NCBI RefSeq assembly: GCF_047495875.1
Contig: NC_092479.1
Span: forward strand, 9,756,806-9,820,805
Direction of reading: 5' to 3'
Length of the DNA: 64,000 nt
DNA from: Pithys albifrons albifrons
Taxonomy: Eukaryota > Chordata > Aves > Passeriformes > Thamnophilidae
The stretch's first letter is position 1, and each line of letters starts with the position of its first letter. The notes below the pieces were generated by a model. That model saw only the letters and a list, made by a program, of their open reading frames with translations. It was not told the DNA's origin and searched no databases. The position numbers were made by a program, and so were the translations under genes. Below, piece after piece: positions 22,100-35,096 of this stretch.

Positions 22100-24890
22100 T
22101 TTCAGCCCAGAATTCTGGACGGACGAAGATTGCTGCCAGGAAAAAAGGGCCAGGACAGAAAGCGATTGCTCCTTTTCTAGGGTCAATAGGGCCCCATCAT
22201 TGGCACCTGAGAGCCAAAGGCTGCCGCCTTTTCCCTGGGCGCAAAGCTCGACGGCGCGGGCCACGTGCAGGTCCGGGAAAGTGCCATTTTTCAGCCCAGA
22301 ATTCCGGACGGACGAAGATTGCTGCCAGGAAAAAAGGGCCAGGACTGAAAGCGATTGCTCCTTTTCTAGGGTCAATAGGGCCCCATCATTGGCACCTGAG
22401 AGCCAAAGGCTGCCGCCTTTTCCCTGGGCGCAAAGCTCGACGGCGCGTGCCACGTGCAGGTCCGGGAAAGTGCCATTTTTCAGCCCAGAATTCCGGACGG
22501 ACGAAGATTGCTGCCAGGAAAAAAGAGCCAGGACAGAAAGCGATTGCTCCTTTTCTAGGGTCAATAGGGCCCCATCATTGGCACCTGAGAGCCAAAGGCT
22601 GCCGCCTTTTCCCTGGGTGCAAAGCTCGACGGCGCGGGCCACGTGCAGGTCCGGGAAAGTGCCATTTTTCAGCCCAGAATTCCGGACGGACGAAGATTCC
22701 TGCCAGGAAAAGAGGGCCAGGACAGAAAGCGATTGCTCCTTTTCTAGGGTCAATAGGGCCCCATCATTGGCACCTGAGAGCCAAAGGCTGCCGCCTTTTC
22801 CCTGGGCGCAAAGCTCGACGGCGCGGGCCACGTGCAGGTCCGGGAAAGTGCCATTTTTCAGCCCAGAATTCCGGACGGACGAAGATTGCTGCCAGGAAAA
22901 AAGGGCCAGGACAGAAAGCCATTGCTCCTTTTCTAGGGTCAATAGGGCCCCATCATTGGCACCTGAGAGCCAAAGGCTGCCGCCTTTTCCCTGGGCGCAA
23001 AGCTCGACGGCGCGGGCCACGTGCAGGTCCGGGAAAGTGCCATTTTTCAGCCCAGAATTCCGGACGGACGAAGATTCCTGCCAGGAAAAGAGGGCCAGGA
23101 CAGAAAGCGATTGCTCCTTTTCTAGGGTCAATAGGGCCCCATCATTGGCACCTGAGAGCCAAAGGCTGCCGCCTTTTCCCTGGGCGCAAAGCTCGACGGC
23201 GCGGGCCACGTGCAGGTCCGGGAAAGTGCCATTTTTCAGCCCAGAATTCCGGACGGACGAAGATTGCTGCCAGGAAAAAAGGGCCAGGACAGAAAGCCAT
23301 TGCTCCTTTTCTAGGGTCAATAGGGCCCCATCATTGGCACCTGAGAGCCAAAGGCTGCCGCCTTTTCCCTGGGCGCAAAGCTCGACGGCGCGGGCCACGT
23401 GCAGGTCCGGGAAAGTGCCATTTTTCAGCCCAGAATTCCGGACGGACGAAGATTCCTGCCAGGAAAAAAGGGCCAGGACAGAAAGCGATTGCTCCTTTTC
23501 TAGGGTCAATAGGGCCCCATCATTGGCACCTGAGAGCCAAAGGCTGCCGCCTTTTCCCTGGGCGCAAAGCTCGACGGCGCGGGCCACGTGCAGGTCCGGG
23601 AAAGTGCCATTTTTCAGCCCAGAATTCCGGACGGACGAAGATTGCTGCCAGGAAAAAAGGGCCAGGACAGAAAGCGATTGCTCCTTTTCTAGGGTCAATA
23701 GGGCCCCATCATTGGCACCTGAGAGCCAAAGGCTGCCGCCTTTTCCCTGGGCGCAAAGCTCGACGGCGCGGGCCACGTGCAGGTCCGGGAAAGTGCCATT
23801 TTTCAGCCCAGAATCCCGGACGGACGAAGATTCCTGCCAGGAAAAAACGACCAGGACAGAAAGCGATTGCTCCTTTTCTAGGGTCAATAGGGCCCCATCA
23901 TTGGCACCTGAGAGCCAAAGGCTGCCGCCTTTTCCCTGGGCGCAAAGCTCGACGGCGCGGGCCACGTGCAGGTCCGGGAAAGTGCCATTTTTCAGCCCAG
24001 AATTCCGGACGGACGAAGATTCCTGCCAGGAAAAAAGGGCCAGGACAGAAAGCGATTGCTCCTTTTCTAGGGTCAATAGGGCCCCATCATTGGCACCTGA
24101 GAGCCAAAGGCTGCCGCCTTTTCCCTGGGCGCAAAGCTCGACGGCGCGGGCCACGTGCAGGTCCGGGAAAGTGCCATTTTTCGGCCCAGAATTCCGGACG
24201 GACGAAGATTGCTGCCAGGAAAAAAGGGCCAGGACAGAAAGCGATTGCTCCTTTTCTAGGGTCAATAGGGCCCCATCATTGGCACCTGAGAGCCAAAGGC
24301 TGCCGCCGTTTCCCTGGGTGCAAAGCTCGACGACGCGGGCCACGTGCAGGTCCGGGAAAGTGCCATTTTTCAGCCCAGAAGTCCGGACGGACGAAGATTG
24401 CTGCCAGGAAAAAAGGGCCAGGACAGAAAGCGATTGCTCCTTTTCTAGGGTCAATAGGGCCCCATCATTGGCACCTGAGAGCCAAAGGCTGCCGCCTTTT
24501 CCCTGGGCGCAAAGCTCGACGGCGCGGGCCACGTGCAGGTCTGGGAAAGTGCCATTTTTCAGCCCAGAATTCCGGACGGACGAAGATTGCTGCCAGGAAA
24601 AAAGGGCCAGGACAGAAAGCGATTGCTCCTTTTCTAGGGTCAATAGGGCCCCATCATTGGCACCTGAGAGCCAAAGGCTGCCGCCTTTTCCCTGGGCGCA
24701 AAGCTCGACGGCGCGGGCCACGTGCAGGTCCGGGAAAGTGTCATTTTTCAGCCCAGAATTCCGGATGGACGAAGATTGCTGCCAGGAAAAAAGGGCCAGG
24801 ACAGAAAGCGATTGCTCCTTTTCTAGGGTCAATAGGGCCCCATCATTGGCACCTGAGAGCCAAAGGCTGCCGCCTTTTCCCTGGGCGTAA
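22100..24890. repeat. Partial 26-monomer higher-order unit (right part)
   Basis: Variants match the first full unit at an offset of 4914 bp: AATTCTGG at about 22112 and 27026, GACTGAAAG near 22340, GCGCGTGCC near 22444 and 27358, GGGTGCAAAG near 22617, AAAAAACGACC near 23843, GTTTCCCTGGGTG at 24308, AGAAGTCCGG near 24377, GTGTCATTTTTC plus CCGGATGG near 24740-24765, and the closing GGCGTAAAG at 24884. The left limit is where the order of variants stops matching. Confidence 0.82.
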
Positions 24891-27800
24891 AGCTCGACGG
24901 CGCGGGCCACGTGCAGGTCCGGGAAAGTGCCATTTTTCAGCCCAGAATTCCGGACGGACGAAGATTGCTGCCAGGAAAAAAGAGCCAGGACAGAATGCCA
25001 TTGCTCCTTTTCTAGGGTCAATAGGGCCCCATCATTGGCACCTGAGAGCCAAAGGCTGCCGCCTTTTCCCTGGGCGCAAAGCTCGACGGCGCGGGCCACG
25101 TGCAGGTCCGGGAAAGTGCCATTTTTCAGCCCAGAATTCCGGACGGACGAAGATTGCTGGCAGGAAAAAAGGGCCAGGACAGAAAGCGATTGCTCCTTTT
25201 CTAGGGTCAATAGGGCCCCATCATTGGCACCTGAGAGCCAAAGGCTGCCGCCTTTTCCCTGGGCGCAAAGCTCGACGGCGCGGGCCACGTGCAGGTCCGG
25301 GAAAGTGCCATTTTTCGGCCCAGAATTCCGGACGGACGAAGATTCCTGCCAGGAAAAAAGGGCCAGGACAGAAAGCGATTGCTCCTTTTCCAGAGTCAAT
25401 AGGGCCCCATCATTGGCACCTGAGAGCCAAAGGCTGCCGCCTTTTCCCTGGGCGCAAAGCTCGACGGCGCGGGCCACGTGCAGGTCCGGGAAAGTGCCAT
25501 TTTTCGGCCCAGAATTCCGGACGGACGAAGATTCCTGCCAGGAAAAGAGGGCCAGGACAGAAAGCGATTGCTCCTTTTCTAGGGTCAATAGGGCCCCATC
25601 ATTGGCACCTGAGAGCCAAAGGCTGCCGCCTTTTCCCTGGGCGCAAAGCTCGACGGCGCGGGCCACGTGCAGGTCCGGGAAAGTGCCATTTTTCAGCCCA
25701 GAATTCCGGACGGACGAAGATTCCTGCCAGGAAAAAAGGGCCAGGACAGAAAGCGATTGCTCCTTTTCTAGGGTCAATAGGGCCCCATCATTGGCACCTG
25801 AGAGCCAAAGGCTGCCGCCTTTTCCCTGGGCGCAAAGCTCGACGGCGCGGGCCACGTGCAGGTCCGGGAAAGTGCCATTTTTCAGCCCAGAATTCCGGAC
25901 GGACGAAGATTGCTGCCAGGAAAAAAGGGCCAGGACAGAAAGCCATTGCTCCTTTTCTAGGGTCAATAGGGCCCCATCATTGGCACCTGAGAGCCAAAGG
26001 CTGCCGCCTTTTCCCTGGGCGCAAAGCTCGACGGCGCGGGCCACGTGCAGGTCCGGGAAAGTGCCATTTTTCAGCCCAGAATCCCGGACGGACGAAGATT
26101 CCTGCCAGGAAAAAAGGGCCAGGACAGAAAGCGATTGCTCCTTTTCTAGGGTCAATAGGGCCCCATCATTGGCACCTGAGAGCCAAAGGCTGCCGCCTTT
26201 TCCCTGGGCGCAAAGCTCGACGGCGCGGGCCACGTGCAGGTCCGGGAAAGTGCCATTTTTCAGCCCAGAATTCCGGACGGACGAAGATTCCTGCCAGGAA
26301 AAGAGTGCCAGGACAGAAAGAGATTGCTCCTTTTCTAGGGTCAATAGGGCCCCATCATTGGCACCTGAGAGCCAAAGGCTGCCGCCTTTTCCCTGGGCGC
26401 AAAGCTCGACGGCGCGGGCCACGTGCAGGTCCGGGAAAGTGCCATTTTTCAGCCCAGAATTCCGGACGGACGAAGATTGCTGCCAGGAAAAAAGAGCCAG
26501 GACAGAATGCCATTGCTCCTTTTCTAGGGTCAATAGGGCCCCATCATTGGCACCTGAGAGCCAAAGGCTGCCGCCTTTTCCCTGGGCGCAAAGCTCGACG
26601 GCGCGGGCCACGTGCAGGTCCGGGAAAGTGCCATTTTTCAGCCCAGAATTCCGGACGGACGAAGATTGCTGCCAGGAAAAAAGGGCCAGGACAGAAAGCG
26701 ATTGCTCCTTTTCTAGGGTCAATAGGGCCCCATCATTGGCACCTGAGAGCCAAAGGCTGCCGCCTTTTCCCTGGGCGCAAAGCTCGACGGCGCGGGCCAC
26801 GTGCAGGTCCGGGAAAGTGCCATTTTTCAGCCCAGAATTCCGGACGGACGAAGATTCCTGCCAGGAAAAGAGAGCCAGGACAGAAAGCGATTGCTCCTTT
26901 TCTAGAGTCAATAGGGCCCCATCATTGGCACCTGAGAGCCAAAGGCTGCCGCCTTTTCCCTGGGCGCAAAGCTCGACGGCGCGGGCCACGTGCAGGTCCG
27001 GGAAAGTGCCATTTTTCAGCCCAGAATTCTGGACGGACGAAGATTGCTGCCAGGAAAAAAGGGCCAGGACAGAAAGCGATTGCTCCTTTTCTAGGGTCAA
27101 TAGGGCCCCATCATTGGCACCTGAGAGCCAAAGGCTGCCGCCTTTTCCCTGGGCGCAAAGCTCGACGGCGCGGGCCACGTGCAGGTCCGGGAAAGTGCCA
27201 TTTTTCAGCCCAGAATTCCGGACGGACGAAGATTGCTGCCAGGAAAAAAGGGCCAGGACTGAAAGCGATTGCTCCTTTTCTAGGGTCAATAGGGCCCCAT
27301 CATTGGCACCTGAGAGCCAAAGGCTGCCGCCTTTTCCCTGGGCGCAAAGCTCGACGGCGCGTGCCACGTGCAGGTCCGGGAAAGTGCCATTTTTCAGCCC
27401 AGAATTCCGGACGGACGAAGATTGCTGCCAGGAAAAAAGAGCCAGGACAGAAAGCGATTGCTCCTTTTCTAGGGTCAATAGGGCCCCATCATTGGCACCT
27501 GAGAGCCAAAGGCTGCCGCCTTTTCCCTGGGTGCAAAGCTCGACGGCGCGGGCCACGTGCAGGTCCGGGAAAGTGCCATTTTTCAGCCCAGAATTCCGGA
27601 CGGACGAAGATTCCTGCCAGGAAAAGAGGGCCAGGACAGAAAGCGATTGCTCCTTTTCTAGGGTCAATAGGGCCCCATCATTGGCACCTGAGAGCCAAAG
27701 GCTGCCGCCTTTTCCCTGGGCGCAAAGCTCGACGGCGCGGGCCACGTGCAGGTCCGGGAAAGTGCCATTTTTCAGCCCAGAATTCCGGACGGACGAAGAT

Positions 27801-29804
27801 TGCTGCCAGGAAAAAAGGGCCAGGACAGAAAGCCATTGCTCCTTTTCTAGGGTCAATAGGGCCCCATCATTGGCACCTGAGAGCCAAAGGCTGCCGCCTT
27901 TTCCCTGGGCGCAAAGCTCGACGGCGCGGGCCACGTGCAGGTCCGGGAAAGTGCCATTTTTCAGCCCAGAATTCCGGACGGACGAAGATTCCTGCCAGGA
28001 AAAGAGGGCCAGGACAGAAAGCGATTGCTCCTTTTCTAGGGTCAATAGGGCCCCATCATTGGCACCTGAGAGCCAAAGGCTGCCGCCTTTTCCCTGGGCG
28101 CAAAGCTCGACGGCGCGGGCCACGTGCAGGTCCGGGAAAGTGCCATTTTTCAGCCCAGAATTCCGGACGGACGAAGATTGCTGCCAGGAAAAAAGGGCCA
28201 GGACAGAAAGCCATTGCTCCTTTTCTAGGGTCAATAGGGCCCCATCATTGGCACCTGAGAGCCAAAGGCTGCCGCCTTTTCCCTGGGCGCAAAGCTCGAC
28301 GGCGCGGGCCACGTGCAGGTCCGGGAAAGTGCCATTTTTCAGCCCAGAATTCCGGACGGACGAAGATTCCTGCCAGGAAAAAAGGGCCAGGACAGAAAGC
28401 GATTGCTCCTTTTCTAGGGTCAATAGGGCCCCATCATTGGCACCTGAGAGCCAAAGGCTGCCGCCTTTTCCCTGGGCGCAAAGCTCGACGGCGCGGGCCA
28501 CGTGCAGGTCCGGGAAAGTGCCATTTTTCAGCCCAGAATTCCGGACGGACGAAGATTGCTGCCAGGAAAAAAGGGCCAGGACAGAAAGCGATTGCTCCTT
28601 TTCTAGGGTCAATAGGGCCCCATCATTGGCACCTGAGAGCCAAAGGCTGCCGCCTTTTCCCTGGGCGCAAAGCTCGACGGCGCGGGCCACGTGCAGGTCC
28701 GGGAAAGTGCCATTTTTCAGCCCAGAATCCCGGACGGACGAAGATTCCTGCCAGGAAAAAACGACCAGGACAGAAAGCGATTGCTCCTTTTCTAGGGTCA
28801 ATAGGGCCCCATCATTGGCACCTGAGAGCCAAAGGCTGCCGCCTTTTCCCTGGGCGCAAAGCTCGACGGCGCGGGCCACGTGCAGGTCCGGGAAAGTGCC
28901 ATTTTTCAGCCCAGAATTCCGGACGGACGAAGATTCCTGCCAGGAAAAAAGGGCCAGGACAGAAAGCGATTGCTCCTTTTCTAGGGTCAATAGGGCCCCA
29001 TCATTGGCACCTGAGAGCCAAAGGCTGCCGCCTTTTCCCTGGGCGCAAAGCTCGACGGCGCGGGCCACGTGCAGGTCCGGGAAAGTGCCATTTTTCGGCC
29101 CAGAATTCCGGACGGACGAAGATTGCTGCCAGGAAAAAAGGGCCAGGACAGAAAGCGATTGCTCCTTTTCTAGGGTCAATAGGGCCCCATCATTGGCACC
29201 TGAGAGCCAAAGGCTGCCGCCGTTTCCCTGGGTGCAAAGCTCGACGACGCGGGCCACGTGCAGGTCCGGGAAAGTGCCATTTTTCAGCCCAGAAGTCCGG
29301 ACGGACGAAGATTGCTGCCAGGAAAAAAGGGCCAGGACAGAAAGCGATTGCTCCTTTTCTAGGGTCAATAGGGCCCCATCATTGGCACCTGAGAGCCAAA
29401 GGCTGCCGCCTTTTCCCTGGGCGCAAAGCTCGACGGCGCGGGCCACGTGCAGGTCTGGGAAAGTGCCATTTTTCAGCCCAGAATTCCGGACGGACGAAGA
29501 TTGCTGCCAGGAAAAAAGGGCCAGGACAGAAAGCGATTGCTCCTTTTCTAGGGTCAATAGGGCCCCATCATTGGCACCTGAGAGCCAAAGGCTGCCGCCT
29601 TTTCCCTGGGCGCAAAGCTCGACGGCGCGGGCCACGTGCAGGTCCGGGAAAGTGTCATTTTTCAGCCCAGAATTCCGGATGGACGAAGATTGCTGCCAGG
29701 AAAAAAGGGCCAGGACAGAAAGCGATTGCTCCTTTTCTAGGGTCAATAGGGCCCCATCATTGGCACCTGAGAGCCAAAGGCTGCCGCCTTTTCCCTGGGC
29801 GTAA
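24891..29804. repeat. Higher-order unit 1 of array B (26 monomers, 4914 bp)
   Basis: Counted between successive GGCGTAAAG markers. The variant order is: an AGAATGCCATTG monomer; GCTGGCAGG; two TTTTTCGGCCC monomers with CTTTTCCAGAGTC between them; an AATCCC monomer; GAGTGCC with AAAGAGATTG; a second AGAATGCC; GAGAGCC with TAGAGTC; AATTCTGG; a GGGTGCAAAG monomer; alternating CCTGCC and AAGCCATTG monomers; AAAAAACGACC; TTTTTCGG; GTTTCCCTGGGTG with GACGACGCGG; AGAAGTCCGG; and GTGTCATT with GGATGGAC. This fixed order is what identifies the higher-order level. Confidence 0.9.
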
Positions 29805-32800
29805 AGCTCGACGGCGCGGGCCACGTGCAGGTCCGGGAAAGTGCCATTTTTCAGCCCAGAATTCCGGACGGACGAAGATTGCTGCCAGGAAAAAAGAGCC
29901 AGGACAGAATGCCATTGCTCCTTTTCTAGGGTCAATAGGGCCCCATCATTGGCACCTGAGAGCCAAAGGCTGCCGCCTTTTCCCTGGGCGCAAAGCTCGA
30001 CGGCGCGGGCCACGTGCAGGTCCGGGAAAGTGCCATTTTTCAGCCCAGAATTCCGGACGGACGAAGATTGCTGGCAGGAAAAAAGGGCCAGGACAGAAAG
30101 CGATTGCTCCTTTTCTAGGGTCAATAGGGCCCCATCATTGGCACCTGAGAGCCAAAGGCTGCCGCCTTTTCCCTGGGCGCAAAGCTCGACGGCGCGGGCC
30201 ACGTGCAGGTCCGGGAAAGTGCCATTTTTCGGCCCAGAATTCCGGACGGACGAAGATTCCTGCCAGGAAAAAAGGGCCAGGACAGAAAGCGATTGCTCCT
30301 TTTCCAGAGTCAATAGGGCCCCATCATTGGCACCTGAGAGCCAAAGGCTGCCGCCTTTTCCCTGGGCGCAAAGCTCGACGGCGCGGGCCACGTGCAGGTC
30401 CGGGAAAGTGCCATTTTTCGGCCCAGAATTCCGGACGGACGAAGATTCCTGCCAGGAAAAGAGGGCCAGGACAGAAAGCGATTGCTCCTTTTCTAGGGTC
30501 AATAGGGCCCCATCATTGGCACCTGAGAGCCAAAGGCTGCCGCCTTTTCCCTGGGCGCAAAGCTCGACGGCGCGGGCCACGTGCAGGTCCGGGAAAGTGC
30601 CATTTTTCAGCCCAGAATTCCGGACGGACGAAGATTCCTGCCAGGAAAAAAGGGCCAGGACAGAAAGCGATTGCTCCTTTTCTAGGGTCAATAGGGCCCC
30701 ATCATTGGCACCTGAGAGCCAAAGGCTGCCGCCTTTTCCCTGGGCGCAAAGCTCGACGGCGCGGGCCACGTGCAGGTCCGGGAAAGTGCCATTTTTCAGC
30801 CCAGAATTCCGGACGGACGAAGATTGCTGCCAGGAAAAAAGGGCCAGGACAGAAAGCCATTGCTCCTTTTCTAGGGTCAATAGGGCCCCATCATTGGCAC
30901 CTGAGAGCCAAAGGCTGCCGCCTTTTCCCTGGGCGCAAAGCTCGACGGCGCGGGCCACGTGCAGGTCCGGGAAAGTGCCATTTTTCAGCCCAGAATCCCG
31001 GACGGACGAAGATTCCTGCCAGGAAAAAAGGGCCAGGACAGAAAGCGATTGCTCCTTTTCTAGGGTCAATAGGGCCCCATCATTGGCACCTGAGAGCCAA
31101 AGGCTGCCGCCTTTTCCCTGGGCGCAAAGCTCGACGGCGCGGGCCACGTGCAGGTCCGGGAAAGTGCCATTTTTCAGCCCAGAATTCCGGACGGACGAAG
31201 ATTCCTGCCAGGAAAAGAGTGCCAGGACAGAAAGAGATTGCTCCTTTTCTAGGGTCAATAGGGCCCCATCATTGGCACCTGAGAGCCAAAGGCTGCCGCC
31301 TTTTCCCTGGGCGCAAAGCTCGACGGCGCGGGCCACGTGCAGGTCCGGGAAAGTGCCATTTTTCAGCCCAGAATTCCGGACGGACGAAGATTGCTGCCAG
31401 GAAAAAAGAGCCAGGACAGAATGCCATTGCTCCTTTTCTAGGGTCAATAGGGCCCCATCATTGGCACCTGAGAGCCAAAGGCTGCCGCCTTTTCCCTGGG
31501 CGCAAAGCTCGACGGCGCGGGCCACGTGCAGGTCCGGGAAAGTGCCATTTTTCAGCCCAGAATTCCGGACGGACGAAGATTGCTGCCAGGAAAAAAGGGC
31601 CAGGACAGAAAGCGATTGCTCCTTTTCTAGGGTCAATAGGGCCCCATCATTGGCACCTGAGAGCCAAAGGCTGCCGCCTTTTCCCTGGGCGCAAAGCTCG
31701 ACGGCGCGGGCCACGTGCAGGTCCGGGAAAGTGCCATTTTTCAGCCCAGAATTCCGGACGGACGAAGATTCCTGCCAGGAAAAGAGAGCCAGGACAGAAA
31801 GCGATTGCTCCTTTTCTAGAGTCAATAGGGCCCCATCATTGGCACCTGAGAGCCAAAGGCTGCCGCCTTTTCCCTGGGCGCAAAGCTCGACGGCGCGGGC
31901 CACGTGCAGGTCCGGGAAAGTGCCATTTTTCAGCCCAGAATTCCGGACGGACGAAGATTGCTGCCAGGAAAAAAGGGCCAGGACAGAAAGCGATTGCTCC
32001 TTTTCTAGGGTCAATAGGGCCCCATCATTGGCACCTGAGAGCCAAAGGCTGCCGCCTTTTCCCTGGGCGCAAAGCTCGACGGCGCAGGCCACGTGCAGGT
32101 CCGGGAAAGTGCCATTTTTCAGCCCAGAATTCCGGACGGACGAAGATTCCTGCCAGGAAAAAAGGGCCAGGACAGAAAGCGATTGCTCCTTTTCTAGGGT
32201 CAATAGGGCCCCATCATTGGCACCTGAGAGCCAAAGGCTGCCGCCTTTTCCCTGGGCGCAAAGCTCGACGGCGCGGGCCACGTGCAGGTCCGGGAAAGTG
32301 CCATTTTTCAGCCCAGAATTCCGGACGGACGAAGATTGCTGCCAGGAAAAGAGAGCCAGGACAGAAAGCGATTGCTCCTTTTCTAGGGTCAATAGGGCCC
32401 CATCATTGGCACCTGAGAGCCAAAGGCTGCCGCCTTTTCCCTGGGCGCAAAGCTCGACGGCGCGGGCCACGTGCAGGTCCGGGAAAGTGCCATTTTTCAG
32501 CCCAGAATTCCGGACGGACGAAGATTCCTGCCAGGAAAAGAGGGCCAGGACAGAAAGCGATTGCTCCTTTTCTAGGGTCAATAGGGCCCCATCATTGGCA
32601 CCTGAGAGCCAAAGGCTGCCGCCTTTTCCCTGGGCGCAAAGCTCGACGGCGCGTGCCACGTGCAGGTCCGGGAAAGTGCCATTTTTCAGCCCAGAATTCC
32701 GGACGGACGAAGATTGCTGCCAGGAAAAAAGAGCCAGGACAGAAAGCGATTGCTCCTTTTCTAGGGTCAATAGGGCCCCATCATTGGCACCTGAGAGCCA

Positions 32801-35096
32801 AAGGCTGCCGCCTTTTCCCTGGGTGCAAAGCTCGACGGCGCGGGCCACGTGCAGGTCCGGGAAAGTGCCATTTTTCAGCCCAGAATTCCGGACGGACGAA
32901 GATTCCTGCCAGGAAAAGAGGGCCAGGACAGAAAGCGATTGCTCCTTTTCTAGGGTCAATAGGGCCCCATCATTGGCACCTGAGAGCCAAAGGCTGCCGC
33001 CTTTTCCCTGGGCGCAAAGCTCGACGGCGCGGGCCACGTGCAGGTCCGGGAAAGTGCCATTTTTCAGCCCAGAATTCCGGACGGACGAAGATTGCTGCCA
33101 GGAAAAAAGGGCCAGGACAGAAAGCCATTGCTCCTTTTCTAGGGTCAATAGGGCCCCATCATTGGCACCTGAGAGCCAAAGGCTGCCGCCTTTTCCCTGG
33201 GCGCAAAGCTCGACGGCGCGGGCCACGTGCAGGTCCGGGAAAGTGCCATTTTTCAGCCCAGAATTCCGGACGGACGAAGATTCCTGCCAGGAAAAGAGGG
33301 CCAGGACAGAAAGCGATTGCTCCTTTTCTAGGGTCAATAGGGCCCCATCATTGGCACCTGAGAGCCAAAGGCTGCCGCCTTTTCCCTGGGCGCAAAGCTC
33401 GACGGCGCGGGCCACGTGCAGGTCCGGGAAAGTGCCATTTTTCAGCCCAGAATTCCGGACGGACGAAGATTGCTGCCAGGAAAAAAGGGCCAGGACAGAA
33501 AGCCATTGCTCCTTTTCTAGGGTCAATAGGGCCCCATCATTGGCACCTGAGAGCCAAAGGCTGCCGCCTTTTCCCTGGGCGCAAAGCTCGACGGCGCGGG
33601 CCACGTGCAGGTCCGGGAAAGTGCCATTTTTCAGCCCAGAATTCCGGACGGACGAAGATTGCTGCCAGGAAAAAAGGGCCAGGAGAGAAAGCGATTGCTC
33701 CTTTTCTAGGGTCAATAGGGCCCCATCATTGGCACCTGAGAGCCAAAGGCTGCCGCCTTTTCCCTGGGCGCAAAGCTCGACGGCGCGGGCCACGTGCAGG
33801 TCCGGGAAAGTGCCATTTTTCAGCCCAGAATTCCGGACGGACGAAGATTGCTGCCAGGAAAAAAGGGCCAGGACAGAAAGCGATTGCTCCTTTTCTAGGG
33901 TCAATAGGGCCCCATCATTGGCACCTGAGAGCCAAAGGCTGCCGCCTTTTCCCTGGGCGCAAAGCTCGACGGCGCGGGCCACGTGCAGGTCCGGGAAAGT
34001 GCCATTTTTCAGCCCAGAATCCCGGACGGACGAAGATTCCTGCCAGGAAAAAACGACCAGGACAGAAAGCGATTGCTCCTTTTCTAGGGTCAATAGGGCC
34101 CCATCATTGGCACCTGAGAGCCAAAGGCTGCCGCCTTTTCCCTGGGCGCAAAGCTCGACGGCGCGGGCCACGTGCAGGTCCGGGAAAGTGCCATTTTTCA
34201 GCCCAGAATTCCGGACGGACGAAGATTCCTGCCAGGAAAAAAGGGCCAGGACAGAAAGCGATTGCTCCTTTTCTAGGGTCAATAGGGCCCCATCATTGGC
34301 ACCTGAGAGCCAAAGGCTGCCGCCTTTTCCCTGGGCGCAAAGCTCGACGGCGCGGGCCACGTGCAGGTCCGGGAAAGTGCCATTTTTCGGCCCAGAATTC
34401 CGGACGGACGAAGATTGCTGCCAGGAAAAAAGGGCCAGGACAGAAAGCGATTGCTCCTTTTCTAGGGTCAATAGGGCCCCATCATTGGCACCTGAGAGCC
34501 AAAGGCTGCCGCCGTTTCCCTGGGTGCAAAGCTCGACGACGCGGGCCACGTGCAGGTCCGGGAAAGTGCCATTTTTCAGCCCAGAAGTCCGGACGGACGA
34601 AGATTGCTGCCAGGAAAAAAGGGCCAGGACAGAAAGCGATTGCTCCTTTTCTAGGGTCAATAGGGCCCCATCATTGGCACCTGAGAGCCAAAGGCTGCCG
34701 CCTTTTCCCTGGGCGCAAAGCTCGACGGCGCGGGCCACGTGCAGGTCCGGGAAAGTGCCATTTTTCAGCCCAGAATTCCGGACGGACGAAGATTGCTGCC
34801 AGGAAAAAAGGGCCAGGACAGAAAGCGATTGCTCCTTTTCTAGGGTCAATAGGGCCCCATCATTGGCACCTGAGAGCCAAAGGCTGCCGCCTTTTCCCTG
34901 GGCGCAAAGCTCGACGGCGCGGGCCACGTGCAGGTCCGGGAAAGTGTCATTTTTCAGCCCAGAATTCCGGATGGACGAAGATTGCTGCCAGGAAAAAAGG
35001 GCCAGGACAGAAAGCGATTGCTCCTTTTCTAGGGTCAATAGGGCCCCATCATTGGCACCTGAGAGCCAAAGGCTGCCGCCTTTTCCCTGGGCGTAA
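29805..35096. repeat. Higher-order unit 2 of array B (28 monomers, 5292 bp)
   Basis: It has the same order of variants as unit 1 from the AGAATGCC monomer to the GGCGTAAAG marker, but with two extra monomers in the middle. A GCGCAGGCC monomer (about 32083) and its neighbour appear in the region where unit 1 has AATTCTGG. It also has AGGAGAGAAAG (33683), absent from unit 1. The left third and right third are almost unchanged, so length variation is confined to the centre. Confidence 0.9.
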